Source of the DNA: Archangium violaceum
GTDB taxonomy: Bacteria > Myxococcota > Myxococcia > Myxococcales > Myxococcaceae
Direction of reading: 5' to 3'
Length of the DNA stretch: 64,000 nucleotides
Assembly: GCF_016887565.1 (NCBI RefSeq)
Contig: NZ_CP069396.1
Coordinates: forward strand, 12,010,001 to 12,074,000
The notes beneath the pieces were generated by a model. That model saw only the letters and a list, made by a program, of their open reading frames with translations. It was not told the DNA's origin and did not search any database. The translations under genes and the position numbers were made by a program. Shown here one piece after another: positions 15,862-24,690 of the stretch (its first letter is position 1; every line of letters starts with the position of its first letter).

Positions 15862-17931
15862 ATGAGCCTGTTCACCCCTCCCACCCTGCCGCAGAACGAT
15901 ACCCCGGAAAACCGCGCGAGCCGGGCGCGGACGCTGGCCCAGAAGCAGACCCAGTACGTGTACGACTACCCGGCCATCGTCGCCGGGCTGCCCATGGCGG
16001 CGGCGCCCATCCCCGTGGACATCTCGCTCGACTGGGCCCTCCAGCTCGCCGAGACCGTCATCCTGCTGGGAGAGAACTTCGTGGATGCGCTGTTGCCCAA
16101 CCTCTTCAGCTTCGACGTGCAGATCCCCGTCAAGCTCGGCCAGGCGAACTCGGGCGCGACCACGACCGCCGTCTACACCCAGACCGCGCCCCCGGAGGCG
16201 AGCGTGTTCGACGCCTCGCTGAAGAACCAGGAAGTCGACAAGCGCGACGTCCTGGCCTTCCAGTCCCTGCTGAGCGATGCGCGCAAGGACCTGGCGGGGC
16301 TCGCCCAGAACGCGCATGCGCGCAAGGTCACGCGTCCGCCGCCGGGCTCGCCGGGCGGCCACGGGGTGCTCGACACGCTCGCGAACCAGGGGCAGTCGCT
16401 GCTCGACAAGGCCATCGGGCAGGACGCCAAGAGCATCGAGTCCTGGCTGTCCCAGCTGGTCAGGACCGTGCTCGACTTCGTGCTGACGAAGGCGGGCCTC
16501 TACGGGCGCGCCACGGATCTTCAGGACTACGACGCGCAGTTCCGCAAGGTGGTGCTGCCGTGGACCGCGGGCGTGTACCTCACGGACGAGGCGTTCGCCG
16601 CGCTGCGTGTCGCCGGCCCCAACGCGGGCATCCTTCAGCGGGCGACCCTCGAGGAGGTCTCGCGCCTGCTGCCCTCGGATGAGCAGTTCCAGCGCATCAC
16701 GGGCGAGACGGGGTTGACGCGCCAGCAGGCCGTGGAAGCCGGGCACTTCTACCTCGTGGACTACAAGGCGCTCGCGCAGCTGGTGCCGGGCACGACGCCC
16801 CAGCAGAAGTACGTGTTCGCCCCCAAGGCCCTCTTCTACGTGCCGCGCCTGGGCGAGGGCCGGGGTTCGCTGAGCCCCGTGTCCATCCAGATCGGGCAGG
16901 ACGCGAGCAGCTCCATCTTCTACCCGGACGGGGGGCTCGCGTGGATGCTCGCCAAGACGTGCGTCAACATCGCGGATGGCAACTACCACGAGCTCATCAG
17001 CCACCTGGGGCTCACGCACCTGCTCACCGAGCCGTTCGTGCTCGCCACCGAGCGGCAGCTCGACCCGCAGCATCCGCTCTACGTGCTGCTCACCCCGCAC
17101 TTCGCGGGCACGCTGTTCATCAACTACAGCGCGCAGACCTCGCTCATCACCCAGGGGGGACCGGTGGACATGCTCCTGTCGGGCACCATCGATTCGTCCA
17201 ACCAGGTGGCGGCCACCGCCGTGAAGGCGGTGCGCTACAACGAGTCGTTCTTCCCCGAGAAGCTCGCCCGCCAGGGCATCGACTCGCCGGAGCAACTGCC
17301 CGACTACCCCTACCGCGATGACGCGCTGACCCTCTGGAAGGCCATCCACGGTTGGGTGTCCGATTACACCGCGCTCTACTACTCCGGGGACGCGGACGTG
17401 GTGGGCGACTACGAGCTGCAGGCCTGGGTACAGGAGCTGGTGAGCGCCGGGCACCTGCAGCACATCGGCGAGGCGGCTCCCGGCAAGACGCCGTGCATCT
17501 CCACGCTCGACTACCTGTGCAAGCTGCTCACCCAGGTCATCTTCACCGCGAGCGTGGAGCACGCGGCGGTGAACTTCCCGCAGCGCACCGCGATGAGCTA
17601 TACGCCGGCCATCCCGCTCGCCGGCTTCGCGGCCTTCCCGGGCCCGGTCACCTCGGGGGCCGAGGCGACGCAGTTGTTGGATCTGCTGCCCCCGCTCAAC
17701 CAGTCCATCCTCCAGCAGGCGGTGTTGGCGGGCCTGGGCAACGTCTACTACACGGTGCTGGGCCAGTACGGGGGCCAGCTGTCCGACCCCCGGGCGCTCC
17801 TGGTGCTGGGCAAGTTCCAGCGCACGCTGCAGTCCATCGAGAAGCACATCCAGGCGGCCAACTCCGTGGGGGGGCGCACGCTCTACACGACGCTCCTGCC
17901 CTCGGCCATCCCCCAGAGCATCAACATCTGA
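15862..17931 (+). CDS. bacterial lipoxygenase
   Basis: A 689-residue non-haem iron lipoxygenase that dioxygenates polyunsaturated fatty acids to hydroperoxides. The C-terminal catalytic domain shows the signature from W361 (WMLAKTCVNIADGNYHELIS) through HLGLTHLLTEPF. Metal ligands are predicted as H381, H386, H567 (SVEHAAVNF), N571 and the carboxylate of the terminal I689 (SINI). A plant/animal-like PLAT domain is absent; the N-terminal 220 residues are family-typical for bacterial forms. No signal peptide is obvious. AGGGAG precedes the ATG. The next gene, 113 bp downstream on the same strand, is an NmrA-type reductase that could act on the products (inference). Confidence 0.95.
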   Translation: MSLFTPPTLPQNDTPENRASRARTLAQKQTQYVYDYPAIVAGLPMAAAPIPVDISLDWALQLAETVILLGENFVDALLPNLFSFDVQIPVKLGQANSGATTTAVYTQTAPPEASVFDASLKNQEVDKRDVLAFQSLLSDARKDLAGLAQNAHARKVTRPPPGSPGGHGVLDTLANQGQSLLDKAIGQDAKSIESWLSQLVRTVLDFVLTKAGLYGRATDLQDYDAQFRKVVLPWTAGVYLTDEAFAALRVAGPNAGILQRATLEEVSRLLPSDEQFQRITGETGLTRQQAVEAGHFYLVDYKALAQLVPGTTPQQKYVFAPKALFYVPRLGEGRGSLSPVSIQIGQDASSSIFYPDGGLAWMLAKTCVNIADGNYHELISHLGLTHLLTEPFVLATERQLDPQHPLYVLLTPHFAGTLFINYSAQTSLITQGGPVDMLLSGTIDSSNQVAATAVKAVRYNESFFPEKLARQGIDSPEQLPDYPYRDDALTLWKAIHGWVSDYTALYYSGDADVVGDYELQAWVQELVSAGHLQHIGEAAPGKTPCISTLDYLCKLLTQVIFTASVEHAAVNFPQRTAMSYTPAIPLAGFAAFPGPVTSGAEATQLLDLLPPLNQSILQQAVLAGLGNVYYTVLGQYGGQLSDPRALLVLGKFQRTLQSIEKHIQAANSVGGRTLYTTLLPSAIPQSINI

Positions 17932-18044
17932 GCCCACGGGGAGCCCTACGGGCCAGGCTCGTTGCCGGGCAGGCGAGCTAATGGAGTGGGGCGAGAAGAG
18001 CGCCGTGATTAGCCATCGGGTGGAACCACTGGAGGGGACACCCG

Positions 18045-18971
18045 ATGACCGATGCCGTGAAGAAGACCGTGTTGCTGGTGGGAGCCTCGGGAGCACTCGG
18101 GGGGATGATTGCCCGGGCCCTGCTGGAGAAGCCCGGGGTCATCCCGCGCTGTCTGGTGCGGCCCGGGAGCCGCGCGAAGCTCGCGGACCTGGAGGCCGCG
18201 GGGGTTCGGCTCGTCGAAGGGGACCTGGGCGCCGATTCCGAGGCGGCCCTGGCGGCGGCCTGCTCGGGTGTGTGGAGTGTGGTCTCCGCCGTCCAGGGCG
18301 GCCCGGACGTCATCATCGATGGCCAACTCCGCCTGCTGCGCGCCGCCATCGCCGCCCGCGCCCGTCGCTTCATTCCCTCGGACTACGCCCTCGACTACTT
18401 CAACCTCGCCGAGGGCGAGAACATCAGCACCGACTGGCGGCGGCAATTCGCCCGGGCCGCGGACGAGCAAACCGCCGGCACGGGCCTCGAGGTGGTCCAT
18501 GTGCTCAACGGCTGCTTCCTCGATCGGAGGGTGCTGTTCGGATTCCTCGGGATGATCGACCTCGACAAGGGGACGGCGCGCTACTGGGGTGACGGCGACA
18601 GGCCCATGGACTTCACCACGTACGCGGACACGGCCCGCTACACCGCCGAGGCAGCCGTGGACCCCGAACCGCTGCCCTCCCGCTTCAACGTCGCGGGCGA
18701 GACACTCGACTTCCACCAACTGGTGCGCGCCTACCAGGAGGCCTCTGGCAGGACACTGAAGCTCGAGCGGCTCGGCTCGCTGGAGGAGCTGGACAAGGAG
18801 CTCGCCCGGCGCTGGCAGGCCGAGCCGGGCAACATGTCCTCCTGGCTGCCCCTCATGTTTTCGCGCGCCATGCTCAACGGAAAGGGACGACTCGGGAAGC
18901 TCGTCAACGCGCGCTATCCGCACATCCACCCGGCCACCGTGCGTGAGTACGTCCGGCGGGAGAAGCTGTAG
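18045..18971 (+). CDS. NmrA/isoflavone-reductase-like NAD(P)-dependent oxidoreductase
   Basis: A 308-residue atypical short-chain dehydrogenase. The nucleotide-binding motif is VGASGALGG (12-20), with R35 after strand 2 favouring NADPH; residues FIPSDYALDY follow the aromatic-alcohol-reductase subgroup. GGAGGGG precedes the ATG. It follows the lipoxygenase and may share its transcript. A collapsed copy of two of its segments (residues around 120-130 and the C-terminus) lies at 29,272-29,334. Confidence 0.87.
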   Translation: MTDAVKKTVLLVGASGALGGMIARALLEKPGVIPRCLVRPGSRAKLADLEAAGVRLVEGDLGADSEAALAAACSGVWSVVSAVQGGPDVIIDGQLRLLRAAIAARARRFIPSDYALDYFNLAEGENISTDWRRQFARAADEQTAGTGLEVVHVLNGCFLDRRVLFGFLGMIDLDKGTARYWGDGDRPMDFTTYADTARYTAEAAVDPEPLPSRFNVAGETLDFHQLVRAYQEASGRTLKLERLGSLEELDKELARRWQAEPGNMSSWLPLMFSRAMLNGKGRLGKLVNARYPHIHPATVREYVRREKL

Positions 18972-19011
18972 CAGGCCATGAGCGCTTCGGGTCCCCGACG
19001 CGCTTCTTCGC

Positions 19012-19590
19012 CTACCGGCCCCACTTCCCTTCCTCCAGACACTCCCGGAGTACCCAACTCATGTGCTCGTCGAAGTCGAAGGTGCAGCCAGAGACGTCAG
19101 GGGCCTCGGCCAGCAGCCACGGCGCAAGGTCGTAGTCGTCGTGGTAGGCCTGCATGATGAGCGGCCCGGTGGCCCGGCGCAGCCCCGTGTCGAAGCTGTA
19201 GAAGTCGCTCACGTTCGAGTTGGAGATGTACTGAAATGGAACCAGCCGCCTCCTCACCTCGGCCTCGCGGCGGGCGGCTTCCATCTCCTCCTCCTCATCA
19301 CCGAATGAGTCCTCCTCCACGAATTCCTTGTACCATTCGTGCCGCTCCAGCACCTCGGAAGGGCTCAGCATCCGGGCCCTCTCATGGCCATACCCATCCG
19401 TCGCACGGAACAAACCGTGCTGGGTGATGAACTGGAGGTACGTCTCGGGAAGCACCTTGCCCAGCGTACGCTCCAGCTGGCTCAGCTCCTTCCCACCAAC
19501 CGGCGTCACATGCACCGCTTTGAGGGGAAGCTCCTTCTCGCGCTCCAAGCGTTCCTTCAGGGCTGCAATGAGGTCAAAGGCACGAGGCAC
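19012..19590 (-). CDS. SMI1/KNR4 (SUKH) family protein, probable immunity-type protein
   Basis: A 192-residue SUKH-fold protein starting at a GTG with GAGGAG upstream. The signature VGGKELSQLERTLGKVLPETYLQFITQHGLF is at about 31-60, followed by an acidic helix (EEDSFGDEEEEME) and a second conserved stretch VPFQYISNSNVSDFYSFD. SUKH proteins are common immunity proteins against polymorphic toxins and contact-dependent nucleases. No toxin gene is adjacent, so this would be an orphan. It is convergent with the NmrA gene. Confidence 0.85.
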   Translation of the reverse strand: MPRAFDLIAALKERLEREKELPLKAVHVTPVGGKELSQLERTLGKVLPETYLQFITQHGLFRATDGYGHERARMLSPSEVLERHEWYKEFVEEDSFGDEEEEMEAARREAEVRRRLVPFQYISNSNVSDFYSFDTGLRRATGPLIMQAYHDDYDLAPWLLAEAPDVSGCTFDFDEHMSWVLRECLEEGKWGR

Positions 19591-19664
19591 GCTTCAGGCT
19601 CCTCTGTTTCCGATAGTTGAAAGTACTCCCACTGCTACGCCAGGCCAACTTCGGCTCCGCCGTC

Positions 19665-20176
19665 AAGAGGGGAGTTGACGCCTGGGGTTACCTCCTGGCA
19701 GACCACCTCCCAAGAAACATCGGGAAGGCGAGGAGCACGCATGCACGAGGAGAAGAAGTCCGAGACGAGCGGGGAGGCGGTGAAGCAGGTGGGGCCGTAT
19801 CAACTCCACGAGCAGGTGCCTCAGGACAACTACAGCCGGGGGGAGCTCTACCGGGACACGCACGAGACGAGCGGGGAGACGACCCTGGTGTTCAAGCCCG
19901 CTGCCACGGACGAGAAGGGCTCGGGGCCGCTGACCGACTGGCAGGTACGCCTCACTTCCTCGGCCTCGGATGGCTACGTATCCATGAAGGCAGAGAATCC
20001 CCCGAGGTCCGTGGCCACCGACGAGCACTCGGTGGAGTCCCTGGTGTGCACCTTCGAGGAGGTGCGCGAGGCAGTGGGGCGCATGGACCACGCCCTCCAC
20101 GCGGCCAACAAGCCTCGCCCGTGGTGGCGCCTGGGATTGGCGCTGTCGGGTGGTGCCGCCGTGCTCGTGGTGGCGC
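19665..20176 (+). repeat. ~510-bp direct repeat, left copy
   Basis: About 76 bp of upstream sequence, the ribosome site and the first ~145 codons of the membrane-protein gene below are repeated at 33,333-33,841 in the same orientation, at about 95-96% identity by eye with one 3-bp gap. The two copies bound a 13.7-kb accessory segment. Confidence 0.9.
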
Positions 20177-20496
20177 TGTTGTCGGCGACGTTGGCACCTG
20201 TTGACGAGATGCGGGTGCAACAGCAGGTCACGGTGAAGGCCTGGACCACGGACGTTCATGTGGACCCTGTACCTGTCCGCTCGGGAGAGGCACCGCGTCC
20301 GGTGCCAAACCAGAAGCATGCGCCGTGCGCCGCGGGTCTGGAGCGCGAAGTCTCGGGCGTGTGCTGGATAGCCACCGAGCACGCGCCGCCGAACTGCCCA
20401 CCCCAGACCGTCTCCTACGACGGGAAGTGTCTGCTGCCGGTGGCGAAGCCCCGCCCGGTTCCGACGAGCGTGGATGGAGGAGGAGAGGCTCGCTGA
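19741..20496 (+). CDS. single-pass membrane protein with kinase-N-lobe-like head
   Basis: A 251-residue protein from ATG 19,741 (GAGGAG upstream). The N-terminal part VGPYQLHEQVPQDNYSRGELYRDTHETSGETTLVFKP has the shape of a Ser/Thr-kinase N-lobe (GxYxLxxxL...YRAxHxxTG...A.K) but no glycine loop and no catalytic lobe. A transmembrane helix follows at about 138-160 (RLGLALSGGAAVLVVALL), and then a Cys/Pro-rich extracytoplasmic tail with CAAGLEREVSGVCW. Similar short proteins are known beside kinases in myxobacteria (general expectation). A truncated second copy is at 33,409; its 3' end also recurs at 48,186-48,247. Confidence 0.7.
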   Translation: MHEEKKSETSGEAVKQVGPYQLHEQVPQDNYSRGELYRDTHETSGETTLVFKPAATDEKGSGPLTDWQVRLTSSASDGYVSMKAENPPRSVATDEHSVESLVCTFEEVREAVGRMDHALHAANKPRPWWRLGLALSGGAAVLVVALLSATLAPVDEMRVQQQVTVKAWTTDVHVDPVPVRSGEAPRPVPNQKHAPCAAGLEREVSGVCWIATEHAPPNCPPQTVSYDGKCLLPVAKPRPVPTSVDGGGEAR

Positions 20497-20527
20497 GGGC
20501 TCGCGTGCCGCGCCGAACCAGGGTGTC

Positions 20528-20552
20528 ACTACGCCGGCCAGTTGAATGTTCC
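20528..20552 (+). repeat. left terminal inverted repeat of IS630-type element
   Basis: GGCCAGTTGAATGTTCC at 20,536-20,552 is perfectly repeated in inverse at 21,347-21,363. Extending outward to 25 bp leaves one mismatch. A TA at 20,530-20,531 is the expected IS630/mariner target dinucleotide. Confidence 0.85.
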
Positions 20553-21367
20553 GGTCAAAATTGCTCTATCAGGGCTGGAGGAGGAAGCATGCCACGGCCC
20601 TATTCGATGGACCTACGTGAGCGAGCCGTTGCAGCATACAAGCGTGGTGGCAGAACACTGGAGGAGGTGGCCGCCGAGTTCAGTGTCAGCGAAAAGACAC
20701 ACTCTCTCATTGGCTGAAACTCGAGGCGGAGACGGGAAGCCTCAAGCCTCGACCGAGGGGCGGGGGCCACTTCTCGCCCATCCAAGGAGAAGTCCTGGAG
20801 ACGCTCCAGCACCAGGTACGCATGCGGCCCGATGCTACGGTGCAGGAGCACTTCGAGGCGCTGGTAGCTCGCAAGCATGACGCGCACTCACGCACGAGCC
20901 CCTCCGGGGGTGCGAGTGGTGGAACATGTCCCCAGAAACCGGGGTGTCGTCACCACCGTGCTGGGCGCCATGGCCCTGGACGGCATCCGGGCGCTGATGA
21001 CCATCGAAGGAGCCACCACAGCCGATGTCTTCGAGGCGTTTGTCGAGTCCATGCTCGTGCCCAGGCTCAACCCGGGCGATATCGTCGTGATGGACAATGT
21101 GGGCGCGCACAAGCCCGCACGCATCCTGGAACGTATTCGCGCCGCCGGCGCCCACGTTCTCTTCCTTCCCCCGTATTCGCCGGACCTCAACCCCATTGAA
21201 CTGTTTTGGAACAAGTTCAAAGAACTGCTCAGGAGCATGGCCGCGCGTACCCCGCAGGAACTTGATCATGCCATCGCTGAGGCCATGACTCTCACCACCC
21301 TCGAGAACATCGCTGGCTGGTTCAAGCATTGTGGATATAAAATATAGGAACATTCAACTGGCCGACG
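20532..21367 (+). mobile_element. IS630-family element, internally deleted derivative (836 bp)
   Basis: The element is bounded by 25-bp inverted repeats and TA dinucleotides at 20,530 and 21,368. This is the IS630/Tc1 layout, but the element is shorter than the usual ~1.1 kb because the transposase lacks its middle. It sits between the end of the 251-residue membrane-protein gene and the end of the AraC-type gene, whose stop codon (21,371-21,373) overlaps the outermost repeat base. Confidence 0.85.
20589..21346 (+). pseudogene. IS630 transposase, frameshifted and lacking its first catalytic segment
   Basis: The N-terminal HTH (MPRPYSMDLRERAVAAYKRGG...EFSVSEK) is in frame from 20,589. After SEKT a +1 shift is needed to continue (LSHWLKLEAETGSLKP...EALVARKH). 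About 60 residues, including the first catalytic Asp region, are then missing. The rest of the DDE domain follows in another frame (VPRNRGVVTTVLGA...VVMDNVGAHK...LPPYSPDLNPIELFWNKFKELL). The second Asp (MDN) and the third acidic residue (NPIE) remain. It cannot be active in cis but could be mobilised by a related transposase. Confidence 0.85.
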
Positions 21368-21371
21368 TAGT
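21347..21371 (-). repeat. right terminal inverted repeat of IS630-type element
   Basis: Inverse of the left repeat at 20,528-20,552 (24 of 25 positions), with the TA dinucleotide at 21,368-21,369. Confidence 0.85.
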
Positions 21372-22207
21372 CAGTCCTTCTCCCGTGAAGGGATTTTCCG
21401 TCCACGAACAGGTCCGCCCACCAGAGATGAAGGCGCACAGCCGAACTCCTCCTGGAAGGCCTGCGTGAAATGACTGTGGGATGAAAAACCCATGGAAAGG
21501 GCAAGCTCGGTCAAACGTCCGGCAGAGCCCTGGAGCTCGAAGAGGGCAGCGCGAAGCCTCACTCGGGTGAGGTGTCGGTGTAAGGTCTCACCCGTCACGG
21601 CCCGGAAGACACGGCTCGCATGAAAGGGAGATGTGCTGCACGCTGAGGCCATGACCTCCAAGGACAAACGTTCCTTGAAGCGAGTGGCCACCACGTGTTG
21701 CAGCTCCTCGCTCAAGCGGCGCCATGCGCGGGAGACGCTCCGCGCCCGCTCCGGCTGAGCCCGCGCATTCGACAGCACACAATGTACCAGTGACAACGCC
21801 GTCTCTTCCCGGGCCAGTGGATCCACGGCGTGCAAGAGCTGGGCATGAAGGCGCGCGGCTTGCGGTGAAATGGAACAACTTCGAGTGGGCAGACGAGGAA
21901 TCAGCTCCTCGGCCAGTGCGCCCCGGAGCAGGAGCAGCGTGCCCCGCTGAGGGCGTTCCGTGGGAGAGGCCATCCAATACTCATCCGATGGCGCATGGAG
22001 CGCGGCCGTCGTCGGATCCACCACGTTGCGTTGATGCCCCAGGTCACGCACGTGCGTTCCCGTCTGGAGGAGATCCACCTCGTAATAGAGGGCTCGCTCC
22101 CGCCAGCAGGGAGGACGTGGCGAGCCGCCGGCGCAATGCCATTCACCCACGAAGAGCTCACGCCCATGGAGCAGCGTGCGCATTGGAAAAGCGAGTTCCC
22201 AGTTCAT
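21371..22207 (-). CDS. AraC-family transcriptional regulator
   Basis: About 278 residues from ATG 22,207. The N-terminal part (ELFVGEWHC...HRHxxYEVDLLQTG-like) is a divergent effector domain. The C-terminal pair of HTH motifs is at about 190-278: LSLEVMASACSTSPFHASRVFRAVTGETLHRHLTRVRLRAALF and LTELALSMGFSSHSHFTQAFQEEFG. The recognition helix 2 signature GFSSHSHFTQAFQEEFG is typical. The frame is open to 22,381, but that would overlap the divergent lipoprotein gene; the start is uncertain. The IS630-type element is inserted immediately downstream. Confidence 0.88.
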   Translation of the reverse strand: MNWELAFPMRTLLHGRELFVGEWHCAGGSPRPPCWRERALYYEVDLLQTGTHVRDLGHQRNVVDPTTAALHAPSDEYWMASPTERPQRGTLLLLRGALAEELIPRLPTRSCSISPQAARLHAQLLHAVDPLAREETALSLVHCVLSNARAQPERARSVSRAWRRLSEELQHVVATRFKERLSLEVMASACSTSPFHASRVFRAVTGETLHRHLTRVRLRAALFELQGSAGRLTELALSMGFSSHSHFTQAFQEEFGCAPSSLVGGPVRGRKIPSREKD

Positions 22208-22259
22208 TCGAGCAAGATTCTGACAGCGGCCGTGTCGGCCAGGTTCCATATTGGCGGCC

Positions 22260-22790
22260 ATGCGAACCGTTCTTGTCAACGTACTTCTGCTCGTGGCCGC
22301 ATGCGCCCATGCCCCAGAGACAACCACTCCTTCCGTCCATGTCGAGACGGTGCCCGCCAATCCGGAAGATGTCAGCACCATTGACGGGGTGATGCGCGCC
22401 TTCTACGAGGTCGTGAATGTAGCCCCGGACGCACCGCGGCAGTGGGCCAGGGACAGGACGCTCTACGCTCCGTGGATCCACTTCGTCGCCATTGGGAGCA
22501 AGCTGACGGTGTTCGATCATCCGTCCTTCGTGGCACAAGCGGAGCCGCTGATGCGCGAGGGGTTCCGTGAGCCGGAGCTCCGCCGCGTCGTGTACCGCTA
22601 TGGCAACATTGCCCATGTGGCTTCCAGCTATGAGCTGCTCAGGCGCTCGGATGGCAGCCGGTACGCCCGAGGCGTCAATTACATCCAGCTCTATTTCGAC
22701 GGTCAGCGCTGGTGGATCGCAAGCGTGGTCTGGCAGGACGAGGATGCGGAGCACCCCATCCCACCGGAGCTCCTGCCACCCTCGTCGTAA
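22260..22790 (+). CDS. small lipoprotein, NTF2/SnoaL-like
   Basis: A 176-residue lipoprotein. The signal MRTVLVNVLLLVAAC places the lipid cysteine at residue 15. The mature domain has an N-terminal helix (VMRAFYEVVNV), WIHF, and strands VYRYGNIAHVASSYELLR and NYIQLYFDGQRWWIASVVWQDE. This is the layout of nuclear-transport-factor-2-like domains, which bind or convert small ligands or act as scaffolds. It is divergent from the AraC-type gene with only 52 bp between the chosen starts. Function is unknown. Confidence 0.72.
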   Translation: MRTVLVNVLLLVAACAHAPETTTPSVHVETVPANPEDVSTIDGVMRAFYEVVNVAPDAPRQWARDRTLYAPWIHFVAIGSKLTVFDHPSFVAQAEPLMREGFREPELRRVVYRYGNIAHVASSYELLRRSDGSRYARGVNYIQLYFDGQRWWIASVVWQDEDAEHPIPPELLPPSS

Positions 22791-22929
22791 GCCCGAGGGT
22801 CGAATGACCTGGCGGAGCCCTCGAGACATCCAGGGCTCCGGTCATGCATGGGGAGGGCGAGAATCTGGGCGCGCGCGGAGCTGTCCCCTCTGTATGGTTG
22901 TCCGTCCCGCATCCTATCCTTCGCGGCAA

Positions 22930-23398
22930 GGGGCGCGAGACGCTCCAGTCCTCCGTGACCGTGTCTCCGCGGCGGCGGCCCCGGGCGAGGAGGAGGCACC
23001 AGCTTCAGATGCGGCAGCTCGGGCCATGTGCCGGAAGCGTCAGCGCGCCCGGAGGCTGGATTGGGCGGGGTTGCTGCGCAAGACGTTCGCAGTGGACGTC
23101 TTCTCCTGGCGCAGCATGCTGAAGAGGAGCGGCTGGGCGAACGGGAAGCGCAACTGGAGGCCTTTGCCGCGGCTGTGCGTGAGGGGCTCGACGCGCTCGA
23201 CTTCGAGGGCAGGCAGCGGCTGGTGCGCCTGCTCATCAAGCGCGTCGTGGTGACGGGTGAGCACGTCACCATCGAGCACGCCGTTCCCCTCTCCGGCCGG
23301 TTTTGTCGTTTGCGGAAAAACGACGCTGGATGTCTTCGCCTGCTCTCGGTGTGGAGGCCGCAGGAGGGTGCTGGCATACCTGACGGCCCCCGGTGGTG
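22930..23398 (+). pseudogene. IS91-type transposase tail split by a serine-recombinase fragment
   Basis: RRLDWAGLLRKTFAVDVF (ending 23,106) and LDVFACSRCGGRRRVLAYLTAPGG (23,322-23,397) are consecutive pieces of the C-terminal zinc-binding tail of IS91-like (Y2) transposases in myxobacteria. Between them, 23,107-23,315 encodes EREAQLEAFAAAVREGLDALDFEGRQRLVRLLIKRVVVTG...HAVPLSGRFC, the C-terminal coiled coil and tail of a large serine recombinase. The VDVF run occurs on both sides of the insert. Nothing here is intact. Confidence 0.6.
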
Positions 23399-23557
23399 AC
23401 GGCGTGATGTACTGGCTGGGATACAGCCCCGAGGCCATCTTCGACGTGTCCTTCCGGTTGTACGGCCCGTAATCGCGGGCCATGCCCGCGGCATGACAGG
23501 CGGACCGGCACGCGCTCCCCTTGGACGACGTGCCGGGCCGCGCATGAGCCCGCGAGG

Positions 23558-24319
23558 CTAACGGAGCGGAGAAACGAGCGTCCCCTCCTCCGCGGAGGCA
23601 TACAGCGCCTCCACATCGAGCACCTCGTCCAGCGGAATGAGCACATCCTCGTCCTCTTCCTCCAGGTCGATGTCGTGGAATACCGCTGCCGGGAGCAATG
23701 CCCTCAACTTCAAGACTTGTGACGGCGTGACTTCCTCCTCCACCACGAGTCCGTCCGCGGACCTCACGTCGAGAGAGCGCCCGAGCTGAAGGAGCGTCAA
23801 CGGCGCGCGCAGACCTTCCCTCGCCATGAGGGGCTCCGGGTCATTGTTCGCGAAGACGAGCTGGGCCGCATCGAGCACACCGCCCACCCGGAGCACGCCC
23901 TGGACATTGGCGAGCCGGCAACGGAGCGACCCGGCGACGACCGCCGCGCTGCCGACGTCTCCGTCACCAAACTCGCCACCCACGTCCACGTCCCCCGCCA
24001 CGACGAGGATGCCGCGGTTCAACACGCCATTCGCCACCTGGAGCCCGCCCGGGAACAGGCGCACCTCGCCCTCCGCCACGTCGAGCATGTCGACCCGCGC
24101 CGCTGAGGCAGGCGCACGGAGCGTCCTCGCCCACAGCCAGGCCAGCGCCTCCAGCAACGCGCCCTCGGTTCGGTTCGCGCGAGAGAAGAGCGCCTCCAAT
24201 GAAGCCCCCTCTGATTCAGCGAGGAGGTCTTGGAGGTGCGGCGCCATGTCCGTGAGGAACATCGGCATGGCGTTGATATCGCGGCGCAAGGCGGACCGCA
24301 GTTCGTCCAGAGTCGACAT
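23558..24319 (-). CDS. hypothetical protein with bactofilin-like strand repeats
   Basis: About 253 residues from ATG 24,319 (MSTLDELRSALRRDINAMP). An N-terminal helical region (1-75) precedes a glycine/valine-rich series of short strands (GVLNRGILVVAGDVDVGGEFGDGDVGSAAVVAGSLRCRLANVQGVLRVGG), resembling a right-handed beta-solenoid such as those of polymer-forming bactofilins, and an acidic C-terminus (DIDLEEEDEDVLIPLDEVLD). No family can be named with confidence. The frame is open to 24,397, but residues before MSTL look non-coding. Confidence 0.6.
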   Translation of the reverse strand: MSTLDELRSALRRDINAMPMFLTDMAPHLQDLLAESEGASLEALFSRANRTEGALLEALAWLWARTLRAPASAARVDMLDVAEGEVRLFPGGLQVANGVLNRGILVVAGDVDVGGEFGDGDVGSAAVVAGSLRCRLANVQGVLRVGGVLDAAQLVFANNDPEPLMAREGLRAPLTLLQLGRSLDVRSADGLVVEEEVTPSQVLKLRALLPAAVFHDIDLEEEDEDVLIPLDEVLDVEALYASAEEGTLVSPLR

Positions 24320-24546
24320 GGTGAAGGGCAGACTACCACAGTCGCTCCGCATGGGTCCGCATGCGCGCATACGAACCCGCGAGGCGGGGCGCATCACCGG
24401 ACCGGGTGACGAAACTGCGCCTCGCGATAGGTTAAGGGAAGGTGACGTTTCCTAGCGTGACGGTGCGGCGCCCATCCGAATCCCAGAGCTTGAGCGTGAA
24501 GGGGCCATGAGGGGACTCCGATGTGAACTCGGCCTCCACCACCACT

Positions 24547-24690
24547 CGCCGAGAGGGTGTCCGCCGAGAGGGTGTCTCCGAGAGGGTGTCAAAGAATTTG
24601 CCGAGAGGGTGTCAAAGAATTTGAGCCGCACGACCCGGCCGAGAGGGCGAGAGGGTGTCAAAGAATTTGAGCCGCACGACCCGGCACGAC
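24547..24690. repeat. tandem repeat at the 3' end of the RAYT gene
   Basis: GAGAGGGTGTC occurs five times between 24,550 and 24,658. The last three copies extend to CCGAGAGGGTGTCAAAGAAT or close variants, and the last two also continue through AGCCGCACGACCCGG. The final unit encodes, on the minus strand, the last residues and stop of the transposase, so the array looks like repeated duplication of its 3' end. An inverted single copy is at 25,722-25,741. Confidence 0.8.

Noticed and set aside
15640-18096. Minus-strand 818-codon frame
   Set aside because: It is antisense to the lipoxygenase, which carries all metal ligands.
24547-24690. CRISPR array
   Set aside because: Units are contiguous or irregular with no spacers of constant length, and they overlap a transposase gene end.
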